Part shown: positions 10,905 to 21,575 of the stretch, piece after piece | Numbering within the stretch: position 1 is the first letter of the stretch | Layout of the letters: the number at the start of each line of letters is the position of its first letter | Notes under the pieces: generated by a model | Databases searched by the model: none | What the model was told of the DNA's origin: nothing | The model's input: the letters and a program-made list of their open reading frames with translations, nothing else | DNA from: Diploptera punctata | Taxonomy: Eukaryota; Arthropoda; Insecta; Blattodea; Blaberidae | Direction: 5' to 3' | NCBI GenBank assembly: GCA_030220185.1 | Contig: JASPKZ010004199.1 | Location: forward strand, 1,470,501 to 1,534,500 | DNA: 64,000 nucleotides | Translations under genes and position numbers: made by a program

Positions 10905-10992
10905 GTCTCGAATAGCGTAGTGGTCTTGTACGGAATACAACAGGCCCGCGGTTTGATTTCTGGTTCAGACATTGATTTTTCTTTTCACAATA
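10905..10992 (+). mobile_element. tRNA-like SINE head
   Basis: An A-box-like TAGCGTAGTGGTCTTG is followed at the usual distance by a B-box-like CGCGGTTTGATTTCTGG. The body beyond 10992 is not recognised. Confidence 0.5.
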
Positions 10993-11325
10993 TCTTTATA
11001 ATATTATAATATGAAGGAAAGGCAAAATGTTTACTGTGTATGAAAGTTCTTAATAACGCGAGAAAGTTCATTATTCCGAGATATTATTCTATATACCACG
11101 CGAATTATAACGATACCGATCATACAGCCGAGGTCGAATGTTAAAAGGAATGCTTCTCATCCGTGACTGCATACAATAGTGTACATTTATTTAATTACAC
11201 TTACGATATTTTTAAATGTATTTATTTGCATTGATTCAAATTTTAACAATCACACATCATTACATTTATAATAATTATTATATAATCAATTGAGTTGGTG
11301 TTTACTTGATGAAAATCCATATTTA

Positions 11326-11865
11326 TTAATTAAATAAAAATAAAACGCAGTTTTATTTGATTTTCATATTTATTATATAATTCAGTGACAGCTGTTTCGG
11401 TACACTGTACCTTCTTGAGACATGTTAACAAATTATGAATTGTGTTCCAACTGATCTAAGCAACAATACAACAATATTTATTTAATTTCTTTAATTTAAC
11501 AAAGGGGATTCATTCAAATCAAGTTGAGAATTTAACAGTTTTTTACTACTTTTAAATTTATTAATTTCTATTTATTCATTCAAATCAAGTTGAGAATTTT
11601 ACAGTTTTTTACTACTTTTAAATAGAAATTAATAAATTTAAAAGTAGTAAAAAACTGTTAAATTCTCAACTTGATTTGAATGAATCCCCTTTGTTAAATT
11701 AAACAATTTAAATAAATATTGTTGTATTGTTGCTTAGATCAGTTGGAACACAATTCATAATTTAACATGTCTGAAGAAGGTACAGTGTACCGAAACAGCT
11801 GTCACTGAATTATATAATAAATATGAAAATCAAATAAAACTACGTTTTATTTTTATTTAATTAAT
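11326..11865. mobile_element. Large foldback element (~248-bp arms)
   Basis: The left arm, 11326-11571, and right arm, 11622-11865, are long, near-complementary inverted copies. The middle, ~11571-11622, repeats the distal piece of the left arm in direct orientation, so three partial copies lie in tandem. The arms contain 'aggtacagtgtaccgaaac' and AATAAA-like strings near the outer edges. This could be two copies of a short retroelement inserted head-to-head, or a foldback MITE. Confidence 0.8.
11755..11820 (+). ncRNA. Candidate minimal hammerhead ribozyme
   Basis: In the right arm, CTGAAGA (11771-11777) fits the CUGANGA core. A perfect stem II hairpin, GGTAC-AGT-GTACC, follows, then GAAA (11792-11795), a tiny stem III (CA/TG around GC) and a GTC cleavage triplet (11801-11803). 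Flanking AT-rich strands can form stem I with bulges ('ataatttaacatgt' against 'actgaattat'). Minimal hammerheads with very short stem III are known from Penelope-like elements. In the left arm the same site has a mutated core (CTCAAGA on the minus strand). Activity untested. Confidence 0.45.
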
Positions 11866-11889
11866 AATTATTATATATCTATATATTCC

Positions 11890-11977
11890 ATTATCCCCCG
11901 TTTGGGGTTAGATCACTCCCTAGCGGGAGTGTTTACCAAGATAATTTAGTTACTTTTATTTACCCATACATGTCATC

Positions 11978-11985
<8 letters not shown>
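11890..11985 (-). mobile_element. SINE-S2 3' fragment
   Basis: The text 'aatttagttacttttattta' plus 'catgtcatc' matches the reverse-complement 3' region of the S2 copies at 60813 and 48059. The 'cctagcgggagtgttta' part parallels the end of the copy at 39535. Confidence 0.45.
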
Positions 11986-12048
<63 letters not shown>

Positions 12049-12064
12049 TATTATCATTATTATT
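11979..12064. repeat. (ATT)n microsatellite
   Basis: Nearly uninterrupted TTA/ATT triplets with two single-unit slips. Confidence 0.9.
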
Positions 12065-12404
12065 GAAGGCAGAACCGTCTGCTTGTGAGTCAGTTGTTTG
12101 TGTCAGCTATCAAAATCGCAATACATATTGGGAAATCACGTCGCAGGTTGTCTGATGGCGAATTTATGAAAGACTGTAAGATAATAGCAGCTGAATAATT
12201 GTTATACCCCTATTTAATTGAGTTATTTTACGAAATTAGCCTTTCTCGCACAATTGTTACTCGCCGTATGTAATATTTTACTGGTGACAAGTTAATGGAA
12301 GTTGCAAGTAATTTTATTGCATTTTCCTTAGTTTGTATTTGTTGATTATCTTTAAATTGTTTATTATCTTTAATTAAAACATTATAGTAAAAAAATTAAA
12401 GTAT

Positions 12405-12405
<1 letters not shown>

Positions 12406-12435
<30 letters not shown>

Positions 12436-12468
12436 TTTATATAGCAGATTTTCGCGGTTATAAGTATG

Positions 12469-12500
<32 letters not shown>
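12406..12500. repeat. Two (TA)n tracts
   Basis: TA dinucleotide runs at about 12406-12425 and 12472-12500, separated by a TG-rich stretch. The second abuts the SINE at 12501. Confidence 0.85.
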
Positions 12501-12818
12501 CCATCGTAATTCTGCCCGAAGGCAGGTCCTTCACTGCAATCATAGCATTTTCATTCTATGCTTGCAGGTTTACTAGGGATTTGTAGCCGTGGTAGCTTCC
12601 CGTTGCTTTCCACACCGGTGAATGATGATGATGATAAGGATGATGATGTCCATATGGTTTCGGGGACCGTTTGGGCCTTAAAGTTTTCCTGACATTTGTC
12701 TTACAGGTGAGGAAAAACCCCGATAAAAACGTCATCCAGAAAAACTGCCCCGACCGGGGATTGAACCCGGGCCCGCTGCGTGACAAGGCAGCACGCTACC
12801 TCGAGACCACAGCGGTGG
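12501..12818 (-). mobile_element. SINE-S1b (tRNA-derived)
   Basis: On the minus strand the head reads 'gctgtggtctcgaggtagcg' and 'cccgggttcaatccccggtc' (A and B boxes). The S1 body follows, then the 'b' 3' module ('gggaagctaccac' ... 'gcagaattacgatgg'). Insertion was into or next to a TA microsatellite, so a TSD cannot be judged. Confidence 0.8.
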
Positions 12819-12900
12819 ACACATATATATGTATAATTTTAACAAACTTAAATTATAATTCTTAACCAACTTTAAATCCACAACATTTTACAATTATAAA

Positions 12901-13839
12901 TCTAATATATAAAAATGAATGTTTGTTTGTTTGTTTGTTTGTTCGTACTTTATGCGCGGCCATACCGCTACTCCGATTGTGATGGGGCTATTTGCAAAAT
13001 GATCAGGAGATTCCCGAGATGATCATAGGCTATAAGAGAGTTGTGATACACACCCTTACAAATCGCCCTTCGTAGTGAAAAACGTGAAAAAGTAGCTCTT
13101 TGGACTCTTAAATGGTTTACATTGCCTAAACCATAATAAATACAAAAAATTAATGCACACTGAATTGAATATCTCAAAACGCTCTACAAAAAAAGTCCGC
13201 GACAGCATATGTTTATCTCTTATGGATAACTCACAATAATAATTTTTGTCTTTCATTGATGCCAACAAGATCGAGGCAAGTACGTAGATTCCTGTGCAAG
13301 CATAGCAGAACATGGCGGATATTCTTTTACGGATATCTCACAATAACGAATTTTGTCTTTTAGCTCATTTATGCCAAGAAGATCGAGATAAGTAGATTCC
13401 CAGGCAATACCGGGTAATCAGCACGGGGAATTTTAAAAGAATTACGATATACATTTATAATTATTTTTCATCTTACTTATTCAACTAATCATAAGAAGTA
13501 CATTAATTTTCGTCTTTCAGCTCATTTATGCCAAGAAGATCGGGATGAGTAGATTCCCGGACAACGTTGGGTAAACAGCACGGGGTATCTCAAAATAAAT
13601 ACGATACAAATTTTCCTTCTACTTATTTAACTAAACATAAAACATTCATTTTGGTATTTCAGCTCATTTATGTCAAGAAGATCGAGATACGTAAATTCCC
13701 GGGCAACGCCGGATAATCAGCATGGGTATCAAAAAATATAATTTTATAATTATTATTATCCTTACTTATTCAACTAAAGATAAAACGACATTAATTTTCA
13801 TTTATTTAGACGTAACAGCGCACTCCGGGTATTAGCTAG
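12901..13839 (+). mobile_element. Helitron-like non-autonomous element, family 1
   Basis: It begins TCTAATATATAAAAATG immediately after a host A and ends in CTAG immediately before a host T, the rule for Helitrons (A|TC...CTRR|T). Near the 3' end is 'ccgggtattagctag', a decayed form of the internal 'cccgggcaacgccgg' hairpin seen at ~13700. No Rep/helicase coding is present. The 5' end is repeated at 38135. The interior contains a ~150-bp tandem repeat. Confidence 0.6.
13245..13800 (+). repeat. ~150-bp tandem repeat inside the Helitron-like element
   Basis: Units share 'agctcatttatgccaagaag', then 'atcgagataagtagattccc' and 'aatcagcacgggg'. Copies begin near 13245, 13351, 13516 and 13657, with a remnant by 13790. 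Internal minisatellites are common in Helitron-like elements. Confidence 0.75.
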
Positions 13840-13906
13840 TCACTTGTAAAATTTATAAATAAAGTAAACAAAATACGAGTAATTAAAAAAATTAAAATGA
13901 TTAATC

Positions 13907-14353
13907 ATCACTCCAGGGATTAGGCAATTGCCCGTTCCGACTTCATAATACATCAGGCCAACATCTTCTAGGTCTTCCAACATCACGTCTTCCTCTTGCT
14001 TGATAATTTCTTGCTAACAATGGATATCTCTCCTTACTCATTCCATCCATGTGATCAATCCACTTCTGTCTGTAATTCGTGACTTTATCCAATAAAGGCT
14101 GTACTTTCAATTCTTCTCTTATATCCTCATTTCTTATTCTATCAAGTCTAGTACATCCTTTTACTTGCCTTAGGAACCTCATCTCCGCCGTCTGTATTCT
14201 ATCCTTCTGTTTTTTCACTGGAGCCCAAGTTTCACATCCATACAATATTGTGGGAACCGCCATAACATTATACATTTTTATCTTGGTTTCTTTTCTAATT
14301 TTATTTTTGAATGTTCTCTATATTGTTCCACACACCGTCTGAAATTTATTTAT
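13907..14353 (-). pseudogene. LINE-B 3' fragment with 9-bp TSD
   Basis: The minus-strand frame 14275-13943 encodes MYNVMAVPTILYGCETWAPV, KKQKDRIQTAEMRFLRQVKG and GCTRLDRIRNEDIREEL, ending GRRDVGRPRRCWPDVL. It is nearly the same as the C-terminus of the copy at 53115-55185, with few changes, so the two are recent relatives. It is 5'-truncated in the 'cagacggtgtgtgg' region. TGATTAATC occurs on both sides (13898-13906, 14354-14362). It was inserted into the hAT element. Confidence 0.8.
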
Positions 14354-14444
14354 TGATTAATCCGTCATAATATATTAATACAATTATTACGTTCTAAATT
14401 AAAGAGTTGATATCACGAGCACCGTAGGCCTACAAACGGCATTT

Positions 14445-14925
14445 TTTGTTAGAGGTGTGAACTTGGAACTATAAGTTACAGAAGAACTGTTAGATGTAGT
14501 ACCAATGCGAGATACAACAACGGGCACCAACATATTATCATTTATAGAACAAGTTGTAGAAAATATCGATCTTTCATGGAGTTCACTGGTATCTGTAACC
14601 ACAGATGGGGCACTGGCTATGGTAGGGTGGAGCTTGGGAGTTCTATTGTGTCTCAAAGACAAACTAAAAGATCAGACAGTCTGGGGAATCCATTCCATCA
14701 TTCATCACGAAAATGTGTGTCCTTAAAGCGTTTCGCTGAATGAAGTAATGAGTGTAGTTAAAACAATAAACATAATCAGAGAGAAAAAAATTATGATAGT
14801 TCTTGATTGCGAGTATTTGACATATCATACTTTCAGTGAAGTGCAATTGTTCAACAAGGAAAACATCGTTCAATCGAATCTTCTAGTTACTTCATGAAAT
14901 TGCGACATTCATGGAAATGATAGGC
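14445..14925 (+). pseudogene. hAT transposase fragment (GTF2IRD2/ZBED-like)
   Basis: The frame 14505-14726 reads MRDTTTGTNILSFIEQVVEN, DLSWSSLVSVTTDGALAMVG and LKDKLKDQTVWGIHSIIHHE. This matches the conserved 'VTTDGAPAM.G...G...LL' block of hAT transposases, which includes a catalytic Asp. Later frame-shifted pieces continue the family pattern: DCEYLTYHTFSEVQLFNK around 14800 and HEIATFMEM around 14900. Reading frames are broken at least twice. It lies in the right half of the 10469-15229 hAT element and in its orientation. Confidence 0.7.
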
Positions 14926-15450
14926 TCAATATATTGTGCTAATATGTAGTATATTGTACTTGTATTGTACCATAAATCATATCACTATTTTAACCTTATT
15001 CAAAGCCAAACATAATTCTATCAATTTAATAATTGATAATAGCTCTTTAAATTAATATATTTTCAATATTCACGAACATCAAATAATGCACGATGCCAAA
15101 AGAATGGTTTAATGTTTCTTAATAGCGACTAGCCGCCTCTGAGTGTACCGCTGCGCACTTCGCTGCCAGTGATGCTCCTGCTTACTCGCACAATTCACTT
15201 CCTAAGTGCAGCTGAGCTGGTCACCGCTGCTTTAGTATGAATGAATGTAATTTATTGCCTTTTTTTAAAATAAAGGAAATACATATGCATTTGCATCGCG
15301 CATTTTACAGCTTGGCCGTACGTGCATTATTTTCCCATGAATAAAAAAGAAACAAAAATAATCATAACACAAACTTATACAAGTAAACAAGCTAGAATAT
15401 AAACAGAAATCGTATGGACATAAGTAACGAATTTATAACATATTTATTCA

Positions 15451-16045
15451 TTTCTGGGGCTCGGAAGTTGAGGAAAAATCATTTTCTATGTAATGTTTGA
15501 AGATGAGGCCCAACATATTATTTATAGATTTTGGGTTATTGTAGGCCAAAAATGGTGGCTTTATTTTGTCCTTTCTCGACCTTTTTGGCTTATTGGTCCT
15601 TCTTTTTAGGTCTTAACAGTTTTTTTCAACTTTGCCTTCTTTTAACTATATTTATACTATTTGTAAAATTCTAGAATCCGCAGAGTCTAGTCTCAATTCC
15701 AACTTCTTTTAAAAAAAACTCTAATTTTACTTTCTAAAGACTTTTCACATTACGAACACTTTTGTTCCGCGAGAAACTATTGGACATTCATAAAATGTCC
15801 AATTAGTTTAAATCACCAGCCTACTGACAGCATGAACTATTGTATTTAGACTTCAAATTTTCTGAGAGAAGTTGCCACTTTGTGAAAATTACCTGGAGCA
15901 GAGGGTGAAGGCAGCGAGAGGTTGTCTTTATCCACTCGTTAGCAACTGCAACGCTTGCTACGTTCTTTTTCCAGTTTTTAGGTCTTTTTTAAAGGTCGTG
16001 TATAGGCATTTTATAGATCCCCAATTTCCGAGCCCTACTTATTTC
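15451..16045. mobile_element. Possible MITE with short inverted ends
   Basis: The left end carries GGGGCTCGGAAGTTGAGG and the right end, reverse complemented, carries AGGGCTCGGAAATTGGGG. The interior has repeated 'ttaggtctttt' and 'taggccaaaaatgg' text. No clear TSD. Superfamily unknown. Confidence 0.4.
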
Positions 16046-16079
16046 ATTATAACGTTTACTAAAAGTATATGATTTCAGT

Positions 16080-16439
16080 AAGATTAGATTAATAGAGATG
16101 GGTTCGAGTTTTAAGACCCTAACACGGCAACCTTATTTTACATTTATTATATTGTCTTCCTTTATTCTATGGAATGAATGATTTGAAATCTACTCTACGG
16201 TGATATGTAGTCTGTTACCATGTTCATGGTTCGACACACACATTCACACACATGACTCATACCAGCCATTTATTTGGACTGGGCGGTGGGACTATGACCC
16301 TTCCTTGGCCCTATTCTGCCCCAAGTTGATACACAGGCTCGAAGTCTTGAGGAAATAAGATTATCCCCCCATCAGGTCATCAGAAATTTTAAACAAATGA
16401 TTTGCTGAATCAGACATTTTTTTACAATTTTGCATTAGG
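16080..16439. other. Unassigned sequence
   Basis: No feature recognised. Confidence 0.4.
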
Positions 16440-16660
16440 TGAAAGCTGATATAAATGAATGAATGGAGACGTAAATGACATAATGTGGAAGGGAAGATGA
16501 GTGGAGTATTGGTGGAGTGAAATTCGGGCAGCGGGAGAACCTCGAGAAAACCCTGAAAATTCCAGTATAGTAGACTACCAATATCCCTCCTGAACCGCCA
16601 GGATTCGAGCCTGAGGCCCGAGTTGGGACAGACGGGCCCTCTAGCCACGTGTCCACCGAG
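16440..16660 (-). mobile_element. tRNA-derived SINE
   Basis: The minus-strand head reads 'tcggtggacacgtggctaga' with B-box 'ctcgaatcctggcgg'. The downstream text 'gggttttctcgaggttctcc' resembles other arthropod SINE bodies. Both reading frames here are incidental. Confidence 0.55.
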
Positions 16661-16739
16661 AAGGTTATAATTTAATGTTGCAAGAATATATTGCAAGCAT
16701 TTTTGCAATTTGAGTTGTAATATTGACATTTAGCAGTGC

Positions 16740-17534
16740 AGCTCTCTGGTGATTGAATAAGCGTAATTTCTTTATTTTATTATAAATAATATTGGCAAGA
16801 CTGATTTTTATACATTAATAACTCTTATTGTATACAATCACTGATATTTTCAAATATTAATATTTTCTTAATTCGTAATTTGGATGTTACATTTGTTCTT
16901 ATTTTATCTTGATATAGTGCTAATAAATTCAACATTAGGGTATACTCTAGGGCCTTTAATAAGTGCTCAGTAGGTGTGAAGAGACCTCCTATTCAACTCC
17001 ACCCCTCGTATTCAACCCTATGTCGGACAGGCTAACAAAGTAAGAAACTACTACTCACTTGTCATTTGTATTATTTTATTGGGAGTGCACCTGCTGCGGT
17101 TAGGAGGGGTGATCTCTTTTCACATCTAGTGAGCAAGTATTAACATCCTGCTAATCTCGAACGAATTCATTTCCAGAATAAATTAAGGGTTACTTTTTAG
17201 ATTGAAGTGTAATTCGCAAGTGAGGCATTATTTATTAAAATAAATAAATTTGGTTTGATATGACAAAAATATATACGTTGGAGAATACAAAGTGTTTTAC
17301 TATTTCGTTTCGAAATGCCGCTTTTAGTTACAGCCGACCTAAACATCTCAATTCATTTATAAAACCTCACTTCAATCCTTGTAAAGTAAATTATTATTTA
17401 AATTAATAATATAATATTTCAAATAATGAAACCTCAAATTCTTAATTTGTCTTGGGAGCACATTGTGACAATTTAAATCGTATGCATTTTGTAATTTACA
17501 GGCAAATTTTAGTCTGTTAATATTGCCTTTAAAC
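16740..17534. other. Unassigned AT-rich sequence
   Basis: A pair of similar strings, 'gtgaagagacctcctattc' near 16977 and 'gatctcttttcacatctagt' near 17111, may be a short inverted repeat. Otherwise nothing recognised. Confidence 0.35.
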
Positions 17535-17860
17535 TGCCTAACTAGCTTGCACTATCGAACCCGTAGGTCATGGCCGCACGGACATAAGCTCTCCACATAT
17601 TCTTATCTTGAGGTAATGTTTTCTAATCATCTCCTGTATAATATACTTTCCTCAAATAATTTTAATGCTATTCTACCACCTCTTTCTTGATCTATCAACT
17701 GGGCGTTTTCCTTCTGGTTTCCTACAAAAAGCTTCCGCATCCGTCTTTAATTTCCCATTCGTGCTACGTTTCTGCCCATCGCAGTCTATGAGACTTAAGC
17801 CTAACTGTTCTTATTATATCTGGTTTTCTATAAAGATCATGTAGCTCATGTAATACATTA
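17535..17860 (-). pseudogene. LINE-A 3' fragment
   Basis: The plus strand reads the reverse complement of the family end: 'actatcgaacccgtagg', 'ggccgcacggacataagctc', 'caactgggcgttttcc' and 'ttattatatctggtttt'. Multiple stops, no open frame. It corresponds to the KPDII...AMNLRVR region of better copies. Confidence 0.75.
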
Positions 17861-18045
17861 ATCATTGCAATTCATAGCATTAAAATTCGTATTCTGAGCA
17901 AATATTTTTATACATATACATAATGTATAAACTAAGCTACGCATCGATGACCCTTGCTAGCCAGCTGCTATGTCATTAAGGAGACCACAAGTGTCAAAAT
18001 ATTTTTGATTCAGCAACAAATCTAAGTTATTTATAGTAATTTTAA

Positions 18046-18242
18046 CCCTAATGGCAATGTATCCTGTAAGATACATTGATTTCACTTATTTAATATTGTT
18101 TATAAAACAACGGAAAAACAATTACAAATTACTGAAATCTGTGTCAAATTACACAATAATGTACAATAATAACACAGTTTTCACTGCGGTCTGGAACATT
18201 TAAATAACTTGCACGAGAAATAATATTTCGCCAATTTAAGGG
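18046..18242. mobile_element. Possible piggyBac-type MITE
   Basis: TTAA at 18042-18045 and 18243-18246 flank ends that read CCCTAATGGCAA on the left and, reverse complemented, CCCTTAAATTGGCGAA on the right. The inversion is imperfect. It is 197 bp long with no coding. Confidence 0.4.
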
Positions 18243-18714
18243 TTAACTACAATGGCACAGATCAAGTGGGCACAGATGAGGTTAGATTATCCTTGACTAT
18301 GGCCTTTGGTGATTTTTGTTTAAATTATGCCTATTACTTCTGTCATTTTTGTCTCTTAAGCTCGACGTTCTTTCTCGGCTACATAATATATCAGGCGCCC
18401 GAACGGAGTACTTTCTAAATGTGACAATAGCCGATGTGATGACAAAAATTTAACTTTCAGTGAGAAGTGCTCCATTCATAAACTAAGGAACCGTCTCTCT
18501 TAAACCAGTCACAAAGACTGGTTGGATATTTAAACTCTCACTTGATAGACGTTAATTTTCGTGGTTTTTGATGGAGCTAAGATGGTTCTATTGCACTGGT
18601 CTGGATATCTCTTCTGTCTTTATTACTAAATTCTGAATGAAATTGGTTGATGGTAATTATGGTGCTAGCAATAGGGACTCTCACAATTTATTGGTATTGA
18701 ACCTACTGTTCAAG

Positions 18715-18805
18715 AAATCTTAGAAAAACCTTGACCAGGAAATTCAACTTGACGGGGAATCGTACCCGGACTCACTGCGTGAGATGTAACGAAAATACTT
18801 TTACA
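18715..18805 (-). mobile_element. tRNA-like SINE head
   Basis: On the minus strand 'tgtggtgtaaaagtattttc' and 'ccgggtacgattccccgtc' are A- and B-box-like, followed by a body that decays quickly. Confidence 0.5.
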
Positions 18806-18964
18806 CCACAAATGAGGCCATTATAACATTTTTATTCCAAGTTCAACAAAAACTTAGAATAAAATCTTATGTCGATGAGAATGGATTTATTGAGAACAGC
18901 AAGGTGTTAAAATTAAAAAAAAAATAATCGTACGAGAAAAAAAAATTACATATTCAATTGTAGA

Positions 18965-19175
18965 TTATGAAATATGTAATGAGTTTAATTGATATGGGCA
19001 TATATGACGAATGCAAGAAGAAAGGTTACCCAGACAAACATTGGAATGATGTCCACCTGGAAAAAGAAAGGAAGACCTCGAAACTCAGGGATGCAAGAAA
19101 TGAGAACAAGACGACTGGAGGACATAGAGTGGATTGATAGGGACGAGCAGAGAAGGAAAATAAAACTTTAAGACA
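18965..19175 (+). pseudogene. LINE C-terminal fragment
   Basis: The frame 18989-19171 contains MSTWKKKGRPRNSGMQEMRT and LEDIEWIDRDEQRRKIKL. The 'GRPR.SW...' then 'W.DR..WR' pattern is the usual end of RTE/CR1-like LINE proteins. No RT motifs. Confidence 0.55.
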
Positions 19176-20257
19176 CACAAACATGTGTAAACATTGAAAA
19201 ATATATATAAAAGTTTGACAAAAGCCGTTATATAATACATAATTTGTATCAGTGTATGCGTATCCATATACAATTAGGATGTCTAACAACCGAAATAACC
19301 TAGTTTGATTCCCGTTTATACCATAATTTGAGTATAGAACGAGGTCTAAATATTCTCATTAGAACAACTCTTCATATGAAGTAGCTAAATCCGGTTCATA
19401 AAATTGAAATTGATGTCGAGGAATTACTTCTAGCTAATAGCTAGTGTTAAGCAGTAACGGCACCCTATTCAGTTGGCCTTGACTCTTTGGAGGTTTCGTG
19501 TCGCAAATTTCTTTTTAATTTTTAGACGCATTAAAAATATTCTCTTATAGGCCTTTGTTTTAACAGGTGAGGAAATACTGGCATGTACTTTTGGACAACC
19601 ATAAAATTTGTTTCTTGGAAATATAAGTTACATTAATTTTCCTTGATTCAGTTTTCCAATTTAGAGTAAAAATAAGAGGACATTTTCATATCCTGTGTAA
19701 ATGAAATTGCAGGGAGGGGAGTTCAGGTCACAGATTACTATTGAAAACAATTTCCGGTTACAGATAGAAACATCGATACATCATTACACGTCATGCATCA
19801 GCCATTTCCAAGAAACAAATTGCTTTTAGATAAGTAATTAATCTAATTGATTGTTCACAAGATCTCAATGAAACATGAATTTCCGTTATATCCTTTAGAA
19901 GCTTTGCCTAAGCTCATATCACGTCTACAATATTTGCTTCTATCCATTAGATTAGATCGTGTAGTTATATTGTGCTTGACTTTTTTCTGTATAAATTCAA
20001 TTTTCTGATTTTAATTATATTAGGAGATTGTGATCTGTTCGTGTTATCTCGGAGGTGGTCCTGACATTGAGTTGTTCACTCATTCGAGGAGGTTCTCCAT
20101 GTTCTTATGTATTCAAAAAAGTACCGACGAGTTTAAAATCCTCTCCTAGATGTGTCTCTATAAGGGCCGAAAAGTGTGAGGCATGTAAACATACGTACAG
20201 GTTAAATTAAAGAAAAGAGAGAGAAGGAAATTGTGATTATTGCGAAATTCCACATTG
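19176..20257. other. Unassigned AT-rich sequence
   Basis: No convincing gene, inverted repeat or tandem repeat. Small open frames are not recognisable. Confidence 0.4.
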
Positions 20258-21037
20258 CCGTATTTTACGGACTATAAGACGCACTTTTTTCTTTGAAAAA
20301 GTGCCTCCAAAATTCAAATACGTCTTATACTCGAAATTAATTAAAAAATGTCCAGTGTTTGATTTAAAATTCCCGCCAGTCTTAAAAATGGCCATATATT
20401 CGATGCCACGGGAAACCTGTCTCTATCTGGCAAATTATGGTTTAACAGAGTGTGGGAGAGTAGGAAAGATACTTCATTGAAGAAGGGTTCTCTTCTTGTG
20501 TTAAATCAGATTAGTAGTCATTTGAAAAATTATGTGAAAGAAAAATTGAGACAAGGAAATACAGAGCTTGCTGTTATTCCGGGAGGCCGTACTGGATAAT
20601 TGCAACCCCTCGATGTATTGATAAATAAACCATTTAAAGTGTATACGAGAGAGGAATGGAACAAATGGATGATAGATGAAACCCAACATGAATTCAAGCC
20701 GAAGGGAGCTTTAAAAGACCTACAATCAAACAAATGTGTCAATGGATAAAACAGTCGTGGTCCTATAGTGAGAGAATCTTTCAAGAATTGCGACATAAGT
20801 AACGCTCTGGATGGCAGTGAAAACCATCTTATATATGAAGAGGACAACGATGACGAAAAGGAAGAGAAAGTAAGTTCTGATGACGATTTTCAGGGATTTT
20901 AAAAGTCAGTTCAGTTTTATAAACTAAGATTTTGTTTTGTTAGTCTGGTTTTGCAATATAATAACAAAAATAGTAAATATGTAATTTATTTAATTGCTTG
21001 AAAATTAAGGTGCGTCTTATAGTCTGTAAAATACGGT
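20258..21037 (+). mobile_element. pogo/Tigger-like DNA transposon, deleted
   Basis: Inverted ends: the left begins CCGTATTTTACGGACTATAA then GACGCAC; the right, reverse complemented, begins CCGTATTTTACAGACTATAA then GACGCAC. A TA dinucleotide follows the right end (21038-21039); the left flank reads TG rather than TA. Internal transposase text is pogo-like (see 20450-20896). At ~780 bp it lacks the DNA-binding and first catalytic parts. Confidence 0.75.
20450..20896 (+). pseudogene. pogo-like transposase C-terminal half
   Basis: The frame reads KKGSLLVLNQISSHLKNYVK, TELAVIPGGRTG, a stop, LQPLDVLINKPFKVYTREEW and NKWMIDETQHEFKPKGALKD. After a frameshift come VRESFKNCDISNALDGSENH and an acidic tail EEDNDDEKEEKVSSDDDFQG. 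The 'VIPGG.T..LQPLDV.INKPFK' block is diagnostic of pogo/Tigger/Jerky DDE transposases. The usual T/S before the LQPLDV block is replaced by G and a stop. Confidence 0.75.
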
Positions 21038-21179
21038 AACAGCTCTCTTGGCGGTCGAGGAAAATCAGGAAAAAATATCGTTATATTTTTGGCCCCTGCA
21101 TTTCGACAGGGAAGTTCCTAAACCGAAACGGAAACCATACCGTCTAAACTAAAGTTTTTGGTAAAATGATCATCATCGT

Positions 21180-21575
21180 CATAGTACACCATTCATGGAT
21201 ATAGGCCAATGTTGACTTCTTTCCGTCTGAACTAGACAGAGTCTAAAAGTTGTATTTGTTTGACGTACAGGTTGTTGTCATCATCCTCGTGGGCGATACC
21301 GAAGAACTGTATTAGAGATCCTAGTTGGGGATATTTGGGATACATGTTGCAGCCATCTGTCTCTGTAGGTGGAAATATTTTCTTCTAAAAGTTGCATGTG
21401 AAGTTTCTTTAAAATAAGAAGAGCATATCCAGCAGTTCGGCACATGAATCTTATTTCTGCAGCTCTTAATCAGGTGATGTCTTTCTTTTTTAGAACACAG
21501 ATTTCACTTGCATACAGGGAAGTCGGGAGGGCGAGAGTTTTATATAATTTTAGTCTTGAATGTAAAAGTATCAAC
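21180..21575 (-). pseudogene. Degenerate LINE C-terminal fragment
   Basis: With frameshifts, the minus strand gives TLALPTSLYASEICVLKKKD, then LRAAEIRFMCRTAGYALL and STYRDRWLQHVSQISPTRI. This is the same architecture as other LINE tails ('lP..LYG.E.W', 'aE.rFlR...G', 'W..Hv.RM'). Confidence 0.5.

Larger units (their letters stand above)
10469..15229 (+). mobile_element. Old hAT DNA transposon carrying nested insertions
   Basis: The left end (10469 on) begins CAGCGGTGACCAACTCATGC. The reverse complement of the right end (to 15229) begins CAGCGGTGACCAGCTCAGCT. The flanks 10461-10468 (CTTTATGC) and 15230-15237 (CTTTAGTA) share CTTTA with TA at the centre, compatible with a decayed 8-bp hAT TSD. 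A transposase-like N-terminus lies at 10661-10801 and a central/C-terminal part at 14445-14925. Between them are a foldback, microsatellites, a SINE, a Helitron-like element and a LINE-B fragment, each apparently inserted later. Confidence 0.65.

Noticed and set aside
12671..12865. Open frames across SINE-S1 copies (also 28975-29297, 16361-16729, 38783-38986)
   Set aside because: They read through tRNA-derived, non-coding SINE sequence, and several depend on a TTG start.
13245..13800. CRISPR array
   Set aside because: The repeats are ~150-bp diverged tandem units in an insect Helitron-like element, without short identical repeats and unique spacers. No other region has CRISPR-like spacing.
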